A DNA stretch of 64,000 nt from an uncultured Prevotella sp. (GCA_905235325.1 CAJOLE010000001.1:31364-95363); one strand, 5' to 3'; positions 30,874 through 40,613 are shown, counted from the first letter of the stretch. Made by a program: numbers and translations. Notes: generated by a model not told the origin, from the sequence alone.

Positions 30874-31345
30874 CACGTCAGAGCGCATGAAGCGCGCCGA
30901 GGAGCTGTTCATGCAGGGCTTCAACTGCGCGCAGTCAGTGGCGGCGGCCTTTGCCGACGTCTACGGCTACAGCGAGGAAGAGATGCTGCGCGTCAGCGCC
31001 GGCTTCGGTGCCGGCATCGGCCGTATGCGTATGTCGTGCGGTGCCTTCAACGCCATGGCACTTTTAGCCGGACTCGAGAACGGCAGCGTGACCCCCGGCG
31101 ACCAGCAGGGGAAGTCGCAGAACTACAAGCTCGTACAGGAGTTGGCCGCCCGCTTCCGGCAGGAGCACGGCTCGCTCATCTGCGCCGAACTGCTGAAACT
31201 GAAGCGCGGTGCGCCCCTCAGCTACCAAGCCTCGGAGCGCACCGCCGAATATTACCGGAAGCGGCCCTGCGTCCGCCAGATTATCTCTGCCGCCCGCATC
31301 TACGCCGAGTTCTTAGAGGCTAATGCCGATAGACAATCTTTGTAG
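30863..31345 (+). CDS. C_GCAxxG_C_C-family protein
   Basis: GFNCAQSVAAAF; FGAGIGRMRMSCGAFNAMALLAGL. Confidence 0.9.
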   Translation: MTVDTSERMKRAEELFMQGFNCAQSVAAAFADVYGYSEEEMLRVSAGFGAGIGRMRMSCGAFNAMALLAGLENGSVTPGDQQGKSQNYKLVQELAARFRQEHGSLICAELLKLKRGAPLSYQASERTAEYYRKRPCVRQIISAARIYAEFLEANADRQSL

Positions 31346-31778
31346 GATTCTTCACAGCATCCTGCCACGTGCCGTTTACTAAGACTGGCGGCAGCGGGAG
31401 CGACTTTTCGTCCACCTCGCTCGGAGCAGGTGTCGTTCCACGCGAAGCGTTGGCAAATGCAGCGGCAAACTCCTCGCGGCCCTTGGCATCGAACGCAACG
31501 AAGGTCTCGTAGTCGTACTCCCAAGTGGGGCCTTCGCTCTCCTGCATCACGTATTTATAGATAGCCTCGCGCGAGGGAGCGTTGAACGGCTTGTCGTTGA
31601 ACCGCATCATGCTATTCTGTGTTGGGCGGTAGAACCCATAATCATAGGTGTTGCTGCCCTCGTAAGCTCCCAAGTCCTCGGCTGCATATCGGCTGTCGGC
31701 AGCAAGGCGCGCCCAGCGCGTCTGGCTGACATTGGAATGGGTGTCAATATTTGCACCTCTACCATTCTCGGTCCACAT
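31320..31778 (-). pseudogene. C-terminal remnant of an IgA peptidase M64-like protein
   Basis: GAYEGSNTYDYGFYRPTQNSMMRFNDKPFNAPSREAIYKYVMQ resembles the M64 C-terminal region. No HExxH present; upstream in-frame TGA. Confidence 0.7.
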
Positions 31779-31944
31779 CCTATCGCAACAGTTTGATGAG
31801 CGCCGTCACGTCGGCACCGACGGCGGGGTTCAGCTCCGTCTGTGCGCCGCCGTGGTCATTGCCGCCGGTGCCGTTGACGGTCATCGAGACGGAGCCGCAG
31901 TGGTTGACGGTGGGGTGTTGGCCATCCGCGCTCATAAAATTGGC

Positions 31945-32997
31945 TCAAAAGCCAGAGAGCAGGCTGACGTAGAGCTCGATGGCCTGCCTGATTTCCGAGA
32001 TGCGTATGAACTCGTCGGCCGAGTGGCTGCGCGACGACTCGCCGGGGCCGAGCTTCAGCGAGGGGAAAGGCATCAGCGCCTGGTCGCTGAGCGTGGGCGA
32101 GCCGAAGGGCGTGCGGCCCATTGCTACGAGCCGCTCGACCAGCGGGTGGTCGTGGGGAATGCCCGACGAGTGCAGGCGGAACGAGCGGGCCTTCAACTCG
32201 CACTTCTTCATGTTCTTGCACAGGAAATCGAAGACGTACTCGTTCTGGTAGTACTCGTTGGTGCGCACGTCGACGACGAAGTGCAGCAGGTCGGGGACGA
32301 CGTTGTGCTGCGTGCCGCTGTCCACCTGCGTCACCGTCATCTTGGTCGGCCCGAGCAGGGGGCTCTCTTGGCGGAAGCGGTAGTCGCGCAGCCAGACGAG
32401 GTCGTCGAGTGCCTCGTAGATGGCGTTCACCCCCTCGTTGCGTGCAGCGTGCCCGCTCTTGCCGTGTGCGTAGCCGTCGATGACCATCAGGCCCTTCTCG
32501 GCAGTGGCGGGCTGCAGGCCCGTAGGCTCGCCGACGATGGCCACGTCGACGTGGGGCAGCAGTGGCAGCACGCGGCTGAATCCGTCGCGCCCCGACACCT
32601 CCTCCTCGGCCGAGCAGACCCACAGCAGGTTGTAGGAGCGTGGGCGGTCCTTCAGTATGCGGTAGGCCTGCAGCGTTGCCACCAGTCCGCCGCCGCAGTC
32701 GTTAGAGCCGAGTCCGTAGAGCACGTCGCCCTCGACGGCGGGGTCGAAGGGGTCGCGCGTCCACGTCGCTACGGGCTTAACCGTGTCGATGTGTGCGTTG
32801 AGCATCACCGTCCTGCGGCTGTCGTCCCAGTCCTCGCATCCCACCCAGAGGTTGTTTCCCTCGCGGCCGTTGGGTAGCCCCCACATCCGCAGGTGCTGTT
32901 CCATAATGTCGGCCGCCTCGCGCTCGTTGCGGCTCACCGAGGGTGTGGCTATCAGACGCCTGAGCAGCGCCACCGCGTTGTTTACATATTGCTCCAT
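31945..32997 (-). CDS. M20-family peptidase (ArgE/DapE-like deacetylase)
   Basis: MLNAHIDTVKP; GLGSNDCGGGLVA; VCSAEEEVSGRDG; VGEPTGL. Confidence 0.92.
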   Translation of the reverse strand: MEQYVNNAVALLRRLIATPSVSRNEREAADIMEQHLRMWGLPNGREGNNLWVGCEDWDDSRRTVMLNAHIDTVKPVATWTRDPFDPAVEGDVLYGLGSNDCGGGLVATLQAYRILKDRPRSYNLLWVCSAEEEVSGRDGFSRVLPLLPHVDVAIVGEPTGLQPATAEKGLMVIDGYAHGKSGHAARNEGVNAIYEALDDLVWLRDYRFRQESPLLGPTKMTVTQVDSGTQHNVVPDLLHFVVDVRTNEYYQNEYVFDFLCKNMKKCELKARSFRLHSSGIPHDHPLVERLVAMGRTPFGSPTLSDQALMPFPSLKLGPGESSRSHSADEFIRISEIRQAIELYVSLLSGF

Positions 32998-33073
32998 AGT
33001 CTTCTGTAGTTGATGGTGCAAAGTTAGGCAATTATTCGGACATTCCCAAGGATTTATCTTAGAAATTGCGATA

Positions 33074-33448
33074 TAATTACGAATAGCGGGATACAACCTA
33101 CACTTCCTACACTTCCTACACCTGCCCGAAAAAAATTAGGTGTAGGAAGTGTAGGAAGTGTAGGATATAAAGTACAAATAACAATTATATATAAAGAGAC
33201 GAGACATAAAGAAAAACGCCGCCAAGGCGGCCGGCAGGCCAGGCTGCGGCATCGACCCTACACCTGACCCTGCACCTTGGAGGCCGGCGGACAGAAGACC
33301 GAAACGATAGCCCGGTCCGAAGGGATGCTTGCAGGGCGTAGCTGAGCAAGAACGAAAACGGAAGTATGCCTCGGCGTGGAATTTTCGAAAGGCGGCGGGT
33401 TTTGCGCAAAAGGCGGCGGGTTTTGCTGAAAAGGCGGCGGGTTTTGGG
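33074..33448 (-). repeat. Composite intergenic repeat, copy C (reverse orientation)
   Basis: Hairpin arms 33097-33123 and 33138-33164; ACAATTATATATAAAG; degenerate 12-nt units near 33254-33280; three 21-nt units ending near 33448. Confidence 0.9.
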
Positions 33449-33515
33449 TAAAAAGCGTAAGAATGTTTTGTGCTTTCGGCTTTTTTTCTTACTTTTGCAG
33501 AAAAATTATGTAGCT

Positions 33516-35324
33516 ATGCAGAATAACACCCATCTGGCCGTGCTCGTTCACGAACAGGCCAAGACCTACGGCGACCGCGAGGTGCTGATTTACAAGGACT
33601 TCGGCGGTACGGAGTGGAAGTCGTACTCGTGGAACCAGTTCTCGGCGGCGGTGAAGCAGGTGTCGAACGCCCTGCTGAACCTCGGCGTGAAGGTGCAGGA
33701 CAACGTGGGCATCTTTTCGCAGAACTCGGTGCAGTACCTGTTTTGCGACTTCGGTGCCTGGGGCATCCGCGCCGTCACCATCCCCTTCTACGCCACCTCG
33801 TCGGAGCAGCAGATACAGTTTATGCTGAACGACGCGAAGATACGCATCCTCTTCGTCGGCGAGCAGGAGCAGTATGACAAGGCGCACCGCGTGCAGGCCA
33901 CCTGCCGCACGCTGGAGCGCATCGTCGTCTTCGACCGCGGCGTCCGCCTGAACGAGGGCGACACGACGGCCGTCTACTTCGACGACCTGCTGCAGCAGGC
34001 TGAGGGGCTGCCCCGGCAGTCGGAGGTGGAGGCGCTGCAGGCGCAGGCCTCGATGGACGACATTGCCAGCATCCTCTACACCAGCGGGACGACGGGCGAC
34101 TCGAAGGGCGTCATCCTGACCTGCGGGCAGTACCACGCCGCCTTTGAGGCCAACCACAAGTGCGTGCCCGTGGGCGAGCAGGACCGCGTGCTGGACTTCC
34201 TGCCCTTCACCCACATCTTCGAGAAGGGCTGGAAGCTGCTGTGCCTGACCGAGGGCGCCCGGCTCATCGTGAACACCTACCCGCAGCAGGTGCAGCAGTC
34301 GATGAAGGATACCCACCCGACGTGTATGTCAAGCGTGCCCCGCTTCTGGGAGAAGGTCTACCAGGGCGTGATGGAGAAGATAGAGTCGAGCGGCGGCGTG
34401 CAGCGCCGGCTGTTCGAGCACGCCATAGCCACGGGCCGCAAGCATAACATCGACTACGTGTCGAAAGGCAAGAAGCCGCCCCTGGCCCTCCACTTGGAGT
34501 ACGAGATGCTCGACAGGACCGTCTTCTCGCTCGTCCGCAAGGAGCTGGGGCTTGAGAACGCCCACTTCTTCCCCACCGCCGGCGCGACGGTGAACCCGAA
34601 GGTCGAGGAGTTCGTCCACTCTATCGGCATCAACATGGTGGTGGGCTACGGGCTGACCGAAAGCCTGGCCACCGTCTCGTGCAACCACCTCGGCGAGCCG
34701 TGGACGGTGGGAAGCGTGGGCATACCCATCGAGGGGCTCTCAGTCCGCATCAGCGACGAGGGCGAGGTGCTGCTGAAGGGGCCCACCATCACGCGGGGCT
34801 ACTACAACCGCGACGACCTGACCCGCCAGTCGTTCACCGACGACGGCTACTTCCGCACCGGCGACTCCGGCTACATGGAGGGCGGCGAACTCTTCCTGAA
34901 GGACCGCATCAAGGACCTCTTCAAGACCAGCAACGGCAAGTACATCGCTCCGCAGATGATCGAGTCGAAGATTCTCGTCGACAAGTACGTCGACCAGATA
35001 GCCATCATCGCCGACCAGCGCAAGTTCGTCTCGGCGCTCATCATTCCCGTCTACCCGCTGCTCGAGGAGTACGCCCGCGCGCACGGCATCAAGTTCGGGA
35101 GCCGTGAGGAGCTGTGCCGGAACCCGCAAATCTACGACATGATGAAGACGCGCATCGACACGCTGCAGCAGCAGCTGGCCCACTACGAGCAGGTCAAGCG
35201 GTTCACGCTGCTGCCCCACGCCTTCTCGATGGAGCGCGGCGAGCTGACCAACACGCTGAAGATCAAGCGCCGCGTGCTCGTCGAGAACTACCGCCGCGAG
35301 ATTGACAAGATGTACGAGGAGTAA
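33516..35324 (+). CDS. AMP-dependent long-chain acyl-CoA synthetase (FadD15-like)
   Basis: ILYTSGTTGDSKGVILT; GYGLTESLATVSCN; DRIKDLFKTSNGKYIAPQ. True start taken at MQNNTHLAVL; the longer ORF start at 33366 lies in the repeat. Confidence 0.94.
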   Translation: MQNNTHLAVLVHEQAKTYGDREVLIYKDFGGTEWKSYSWNQFSAAVKQVSNALLNLGVKVQDNVGIFSQNSVQYLFCDFGAWGIRAVTIPFYATSSEQQIQFMLNDAKIRILFVGEQEQYDKAHRVQATCRTLERIVVFDRGVRLNEGDTTAVYFDDLLQQAEGLPRQSEVEALQAQASMDDIASILYTSGTTGDSKGVILTCGQYHAAFEANHKCVPVGEQDRVLDFLPFTHIFEKGWKLLCLTEGARLIVNTYPQQVQQSMKDTHPTCMSSVPRFWEKVYQGVMEKIESSGGVQRRLFEHAIATGRKHNIDYVSKGKKPPLALHLEYEMLDRTVFSLVRKELGLENAHFFPTAGATVNPKVEEFVHSIGINMVVGYGLTESLATVSCNHLGEPWTVGSVGIPIEGLSVRISDEGEVLLKGPTITRGYYNRDDLTRQSFTDDGYFRTGDSGYMEGGELFLKDRIKDLFKTSNGKYIAPQMIESKILVDKYVDQIAIIADQRKFVSALIIPVYPLLEEYARAHGIKFGSREELCRNPQIYDMMKTRIDTLQQQLAHYEQVKRFTLLPHAFSMERGELTNTLKIKRRVLVENYRREIDKMYEE

Positions 35325-35335
35325 GAGACCGAAGA

Positions 35336-35580
35336 ATGGAAATAAACACCGTTACATTGACACCGGAAGTCTGCAATGACGTTAAAGCGTACGCGTACAC
35401 GTGATGAAGGGAACACCCACGAGGGCGCTCATCGTGACAGCCAAACCCAACGATGACGGGTGGCAGAAAGGCAACGGCACGACAAAGACCGTCAGCCACG
35501 AGGGGCAGGCGGTCAGCGTGAAGTTCCCGAAGTTTTCAGCAATTGTTTGCACAATTCAATTAAAAGTCGTACCTTTGCAC
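35336..35580 (+). other. Possible decayed coding remnant between acyl-CoA synthetase and prfB
   Basis: Short ORFs MEINTVTLTPEVCNDVKAYAYT* and MKGTPTRALIVTAKPNDDGWQ... back to back; no recognised family. Confidence 0.25.
35570..35577 (+). promoter_or_regulatory. -7 box (TACCTTTG) at prfB
   Basis: AAGTCGTACCTTTGCACCC directly 5' of the ATG. Confidence 0.7.
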
Positions 35581-35582
35581 CC

Positions 35583-36740
35583 ATGATTACGCAAGACCAA
35601 CTGAAAGACGTGCTCGACAGGGCTGACAAGCTCAAGCACTACCTCCGCATTGACGAGAAGCAGATAGAATGGGAGGAGGAAGACCTGCGCACGCAGGCTC
35701 CCGACTTCTGGGACGACCCAAAGCGGGCCGAGGCCCAGATGAAAAAGGTAAAGGGCATCAAGAAATGGATTGACGGCTTCAACGAGGTGCGCACCATGGC
35801 CGACGAACTGCAGCTGGCCTTCGACTTCTACAAGGAGGAGATGGTGACGGAGCAGGAAGTGGACGAGGCATACCTGAAGGCCATCACCGCCATTGAGGAC
35901 TTGGAACTGATGAACATGCTGCGCCAGGAGGAGGACCCGATGGACGCCGTGCTGAAGATAAACAGCGGCGCCGGCGGCACCGAGGCTCAGGACTGGGCCC
36001 AGATGCTGATGCGTATGTATATGCGCTGGGCCGAGGCCCACGGCTACAAGGTGACCATCGCCAACCTGCTGGAAGCCGACGATGCCGGCATCAAGAGCGT
36101 GACGATGCAGATAGAAAAGCAACGGACAGGCGACGGAACGGCGGGAATGGGAAGCGAATATGCCTACGGATTCCTGAAGTCGGAGAATGGCGTCCACCGG
36201 CTCGTGCGCGTCTCGCCGTTCAACGCACAGGGCAAGCGCATGACGTCCTTCGCATCCGTGTTTGTCACACCGCTGGTCGACGACACCATCGAGGTCTACG
36301 TCGACCCCGCCAAGCTGTCGTGGGACACGTTCCGCTCGTCAGGCGCCGGCGGTCAGAACGTCAACAAGGTGGAGTCGGGCGTCCGACTGCGATACTGGTA
36401 CACCGACCCTGACACGGGCGAGGAGGAGGAAATCCTCATCGAGAACACCGAGACCCGCGACCAGCCGAAGAACAAGGAGCGCGCCCTGACGCTGCTCCGC
36501 TCGCAGCTCTACGACCGCGCCATGAAGAAGCGCATGGAGGCGCAGGCCAAGATTGAGGCGGGCAAGAAGAAGATAGAGTGGGGCAGCCAGATACGCTCCT
36601 ACGTCTTCGACGACAAGCGCGTGAAGGACCACCGCACCAACTTCGAGACCCGCGACGTGGAGAGCGTCATGAACGGCAAGCTCGACGGCTTCATCAAGGC
36701 ATACCTCATGGAGTTCGCGCCCTCTGACAATGAGGGATGA
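35583..36740 (+). CDS. prfB: Peptide chain release factor 2
   Basis: SGAGGTEAQDWAQML; SPFNAQGKRMTSFAS; RSSGAGGQNVNKVESGVRL (GGQ). No internal stop or frameshift. Confidence 0.96.
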   Translation: MITQDQLKDVLDRADKLKHYLRIDEKQIEWEEEDLRTQAPDFWDDPKRAEAQMKKVKGIKKWIDGFNEVRTMADELQLAFDFYKEEMVTEQEVDEAYLKAITAIEDLELMNMLRQEEDPMDAVLKINSGAGGTEAQDWAQMLMRMYMRWAEAHGYKVTIANLLEADDAGIKSVTMQIEKQRTGDGTAGMGSEYAYGFLKSENGVHRLVRVSPFNAQGKRMTSFASVFVTPLVDDTIEVYVDPAKLSWDTFRSSGAGGQNVNKVESGVRLRYWYTDPDTGEEEEILIENTETRDQPKNKERALTLLRSQLYDRAMKKRMEAQAKIEAGKKKIEWGSQIRSYVFDDKRVKDHRTNFETRDVESVMNGKLDGFIKAYLMEFAPSDNEG

Positions 36741-36801
36741 GGACTCTTGATTACCAATCTGTCAGCAAAGACAACGAAGCAATATTTAAACAAAGGAAAC
36801 T

Positions 36802-36957
36802 ATGGCAAAGAAAGTAGCAAAGGAGACCAACCCGAAGCGGGTGGCCTACGAGAAGAAACAGCAGGAGAAGGGCGAGAAAGTCATCAAGTGGATCATCGGC
36901 GTGCTCATTTTGCTCGCCGTCATCTACGCTGCCTATTCCATCTGGCTCGTATCGTAA
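36802..36957 (+). CDS. Small (51 aa) single-TM basic protein, not in the ORF track
   Basis: MAKKVAKETNPKRVAYEKKQQEKGEKVIKWIIGVLILLAVIYAAYSIWLVS*; its stop overlaps the next ATG (TAATG). Confidence 0.65.
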   Translation: MAKKVAKETNPKRVAYEKKQQEKGEKVIKWIIGVLILLAVIYAAYSIWLVS

Positions 36958-37457
36958 TGAGCGGCATGGAGATTGAACGGAAGTTCCTGGTGCGCGGCTC
37001 CGACTACAAGCAGCGCGCCTACGCTTCCGACCGCATCAAGCAGGGCTATATCTGCAGCGGCCACGGCCGAACCGTCAGGGTGAGGCTACGTGGCGGCAGG
37101 GGATTCCTGACCATCAAGGGCCCGTCGGCCGACGGCGGGCTGAGCCGCTACGAGTTCGAGAAGGAGATAACGACCGACGAGGCCGAACACTTGTTCGCGC
37201 TCTGCAAGCCGGGCATCATCGACAAGACGCGCTACCTCGTCAGGAGCGGGAAGCACACCTTCGAGGTCGACGAGTTCTACGGCGACAACGAGGGACTGGT
37301 GATGGCCGAGGTGGAACTGTCGGCTCCCGACGAACCGTTCGAAAAACCCGATTTCATCGGTAAAGAAGTGACCGGCGACGGCCGCTTCTACAACGGCCAC
37401 CTGCGGGAGTACCCCTTCAGCCTTTGGGGCAGCACTTTAACAGAAGAATACCGATAA
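36957..37457 (+). CDS. CYTH-domain protein (adenylate cyclase-like/triphosphatase)
   Basis: MEIERKFLVRGSDYK; ERKFLV motif and alternating charged strands. Confidence 0.9.
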   Translation: MSGMEIERKFLVRGSDYKQRAYASDRIKQGYICSGHGRTVRVRLRGGRGFLTIKGPSADGGLSRYEFEKEITTDEAEHLFALCKPGIIDKTRYLVRSGKHTFEVDEFYGDNEGLVMAEVELSAPDEPFEKPDFIGKEVTGDGRFYNGHLREYPFSLWGSTLTEEYR

Positions 37458-37815
37458 GGGCACCAAGGCTTACGCCTACGGCGTTGGCTGTCAGGTCGAG
37501 CCAGTCGCCACTGCGGTGGCCGCCGGTACAGTACTCCTGTAACAGCTCCAGGACACCGCTCATCACGATAGGCATGAGCCACGCCCAGAAGAACAGCTTC
37601 TTGTAGTCCGGACTGCGATGCCGTCGCCAGTACTCCCACCAGATGACCGTGCACGTGCCGCCGTACATGACGAAGTGCGTCCACTTGTCGGCAAAGGCAA
37701 CGTCGTCGAACGGTGTCTCGGGGAAGAAGGGCGTGAGCGACAACACCCATATCAGGGCGATGCAAAATGCCGAAAGAGGGTACTTCCGGGCGTATTTTCT
37801 GACTATTTTTACCAT
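37417..37815 (-). CDS. VanZ-like family membrane protein
   Basis: FADKWTHFVMYGGTCTVIWWEY; GVLELLQEYCTGGHRSGDWLDLTANAVGVSLG. Confidence 0.85.
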   Translation of the reverse strand: MVKIVRKYARKYPLSAFCIALIWVLSLTPFFPETPFDDVAFADKWTHFVMYGGTCTVIWWEYWRRHRSPDYKKLFFWAWLMPIVMSGVLELLQEYCTGGHRSGDWLDLTANAVGVSLGALIGILLLKCCPKG

Positions 37816-37897
37816 TCTCTGAACTTTTACTGTCGTTTTGTGTGCAAAAATAAGGTTTTTTTTATACTTTTGCAAGCGATAACCGAAGAATATTGAT

Positions 37898-39262
37898 ATG
37901 GCTAAATTGGAACGAGCAAATTTCAGCGGAAAACTCGGCATCATCTTGGCTACGGCAGGCTCGGCCGTCGGACTGGGCAATGTGTGGCGCTTCCCCTATA
38001 TGACGGGTGCGAACGGTGGAGCCGTGTTCATCCTGCTTTATATGGTCTGCGTACTCCTGCTGGGCATCCCCTGCATGATCAGCGAGTTTATCATCGGCCG
38101 CCACGGACAGGCCAATACGGCGCGCGCCTACCGCAAACTATCGAGGGGCACGCCGTGGTCGATCATCGGCTACATGGGCGTGCTGACGGGATTCCTCATC
38201 ACGGGCTACTACGCCGTGGTGGCGGGCTGGTGCCTGCAGTACATCTGGGCCTCGCTCATCGGGCAGATGCAAGGCGACCCCGAGTACTTCAAGACTTACT
38301 TTGCCGAGTTCTCGGGCGACCCTGTGAAGCCCGTCTTCTGGACGGTCATCATCCTCGGCATCACCTATATTATTATAGAGCACGGCGTGCGCGACGGCAT
38401 CGAGCGGGCCTCGAAGCTGCTGATGCCCACGCTGTTCCTGCTGCTGCTCGTCATTGTCGGAGCCTCGTGTATGCTGCCCGGAGCCGACAAGGGCATTGAG
38501 TTCCTGTTCAAACCCGACCTCACGGCACTCAACAGCAACGTATTCCTCGCCGCCCTCGGACAGGCATTCTACTCGCTATCCATCGCCATGGGCTGCATCT
38601 GCACCTATGCCAGCTACTTCTCGAAGCAGACCAACCTGACGAAGTCGGCCGTACAGATTTGCGTCATCGACTCCTTCGTGGCCATCCTCGCCGGACTGAT
38701 GATCTTCCCCGCGGCCTTTTCCGTCGGTGTCAACCCCGACTCTGGGCCGTCGCTCATCTTTATCACGCTGCCCAACGTCTTCCAGCAGGCTTTTGCACAG
38801 ATGCCCCTCGTGGGCTACGTCATTTCGCTGCTGTTCTTCCTGCTGCTGTCGCTCGCGGCCCTGACGTCGCTCATCTCGCTCCACGAGGTCAGCACTGCCT
38901 TCTTCCACGAGGAACTGGTCATTACGCGCAAGAAGGCGGCGTGCTTGGTCACCGTCAGCACCTGCATCGTCGGCGTGTTCTGCTCGCTGTCGCTCGGAGC
39001 CGTCGGCCACTCGCTGGAGTTCTTCGGCCGCACGTTGTTCGACTGGTTCGACTTCGTCACCGGACAGATATTCCTGCCCGTCGTGGGCTTCCTGACGTGC
39101 ATCTTCATCGGCTGGTTCGTACCCCATAAGGTGGTTCACGACGAGTTCACCAACTGGGGCACGCTGCGGGGGCGCTTCTTCCACTTCTACATCTTCCTCG
39201 TGAAGTATATCTGCCCCGTCTGCATCCTGTTTATTTTCCTCCACCAACTCGGACTGATATAA
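37898..39262 (+). CDS. Neurotransmitter:sodium symporter (SNF) family transporter, paralog 1
   Basis: ILATAGSAVGLGNVWRFPYMTGANGGAVFIL; FYSLSIAMGCICTYASY. Confidence 0.95.
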   Translation: MAKLERANFSGKLGIILATAGSAVGLGNVWRFPYMTGANGGAVFILLYMVCVLLLGIPCMISEFIIGRHGQANTARAYRKLSRGTPWSIIGYMGVLTGFLITGYYAVVAGWCLQYIWASLIGQMQGDPEYFKTYFAEFSGDPVKPVFWTVIILGITYIIIEHGVRDGIERASKLLMPTLFLLLLVIVGASCMLPGADKGIEFLFKPDLTALNSNVFLAALGQAFYSLSIAMGCICTYASYFSKQTNLTKSAVQICVIDSFVAILAGLMIFPAAFSVGVNPDSGPSLIFITLPNVFQQAFAQMPLVGYVISLLFFLLLSLAALTSLISLHEVSTAFFHEELVITRKKAACLVTVSTCIVGVFCSLSLGAVGHSLEFFGRTLFDWFDFVTGQIFLPVVGFLTCIFIGWFVPHKVVHDEFTNWGTLRGRFFHFYIFLVKYICPVCILFIFLHQLGLI

Positions 39263-39263
39263 G

Positions 39264-40613
39264 ATGGAACGCGGTAACTTCGGCACAAAGATAGGCATCA
39301 TCCTGGCCACGGCGGGCTCGGCTGTCGGACTGGGCAACGTGTGGCGCTTCCCTTACATGGCCGGCGAGAACGGCGGTGCGGCGTTCATCGTCCTCTACTT
39401 CGGCTGCATCCTGCTGCTGGGCATTCCAGGGATGGTCAGCGAGTTCATCGTGGGCCGCCACGCACAGTCGAACGCCTACCACGCCTACGGCAAGATGGGG
39501 GGCCGCCCATGGCGGTTCGTGGGCATTCTCGGCATCCTCACCTCGACCATCATCCTCGGCTTCTACGCCGTGGTGGCCGGCTGGTGCCTGCAGTATCTCT
39601 TTGCCTCCGTTGCCGGACAGCTCAACGGCGATGCCACTTACGTCCAGAACTACTTTCTGACCTTCTCGGCCGACCCCGTGAAGCCCTGCCTCTGGGGCAT
39701 CGGTTTCGTGCTGCTCACCCATCTGGTCATTATCCGGGGCGTGCAGCGGGGCATAGAGCGGGCGTCGAAAATCCTCATGCCGCTGCTGCTCATCCTGCTG
39801 GTAGTCATCGTCGTCGCCGCGTGCCTGCTGCCGGGAGCATGGAAGGGCATAGAGTTCCTGCTCAAGCCCGACTTCTCGAAGGTTACCCGCAGCGTGCTGC
39901 TCGAAGCCCTTGGGCAGGCCTTCTTCTCGCTGTCGCTCGGCACGGCCTGCCTCTGTACCTACGCCAGCTACTTCTCGCGCAAGACCAACCTGCTACGCTC
40001 GGCTTTACAGATAGCTCTGCTCGACACCGCGATAGCCATTATGGCCGGACTGATGATCTTCCCGGCAGCCTTCTCAGTGGGTGTCAACCCCGACTCGGGG
40101 CCGTCGCTCATCTTCATTACCCTGCCCAATGTCTTCCAGCAGGCTTTCTCGGCCATGCCCGCCGTGGGCTACGTCATTGGCATCCTGTTCTACGCCCTGT
40201 TAGTGTTCGCTGCTCTCACATCGACCATCTCGATGCACGAGATAGGCACAGCCTTCTTCCACGAGGAGTTGCACTTGTCGCGCCCGAAGGCCGCCTGGAT
40301 TCTGACCGTCGTCTGCTCGGTCCTTGCCGTCTTCTGTTCGCTCAGCGTCGGTGCGGTTGACGCCATTCGGCTCTTCGGCCTGTCGCTGATGGATTTCTGC
40401 GACCGGCTGACGGCTCAGGTCATGCTGCCTGCGGGTGCCCTGCTCACCAGCCTTATGCTCGGCTGGTTCGTGCCCCGCCGTCTGCTCCATGATGAGTTCA
40501 CCAATCAGGGTACCGTCTGCCTCCGCCTGTTCGCCCTCTGGCACTTCTGCGTGCGCTTTGTCGTGCCGCTCTGCATCCTGCTCATCTTCCTCCACCAGTT
40601 AGGTGTGATATGA
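39264..40613 (+). CDS. Neurotransmitter:sodium symporter (SNF) family transporter, paralog 2
   Basis: ILATAGSAVGLGNVWRFPYMAGENGGAAFIV; close to the preceding gene. Confidence 0.95.
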   Translation: MERGNFGTKIGIILATAGSAVGLGNVWRFPYMAGENGGAAFIVLYFGCILLLGIPGMVSEFIVGRHAQSNAYHAYGKMGGRPWRFVGILGILTSTIILGFYAVVAGWCLQYLFASVAGQLNGDATYVQNYFLTFSADPVKPCLWGIGFVLLTHLVIIRGVQRGIERASKILMPLLLILLVVIVVAACLLPGAWKGIEFLLKPDFSKVTRSVLLEALGQAFFSLSLGTACLCTYASYFSRKTNLLRSALQIALLDTAIAIMAGLMIFPAAFSVGVNPDSGPSLIFITLPNVFQQAFSAMPAVGYVIGILFYALLVFAALTSTISMHEIGTAFFHEELHLSRPKAAWILTVVCSVLAVFCSLSVGAVDAIRLFGLSLMDFCDRLTAQVMLPAGALLTSLMLGWFVPRRLLHDEFTNQGTVCLRLFALWHFCVRFVVPLCILLIFLHQLGVI

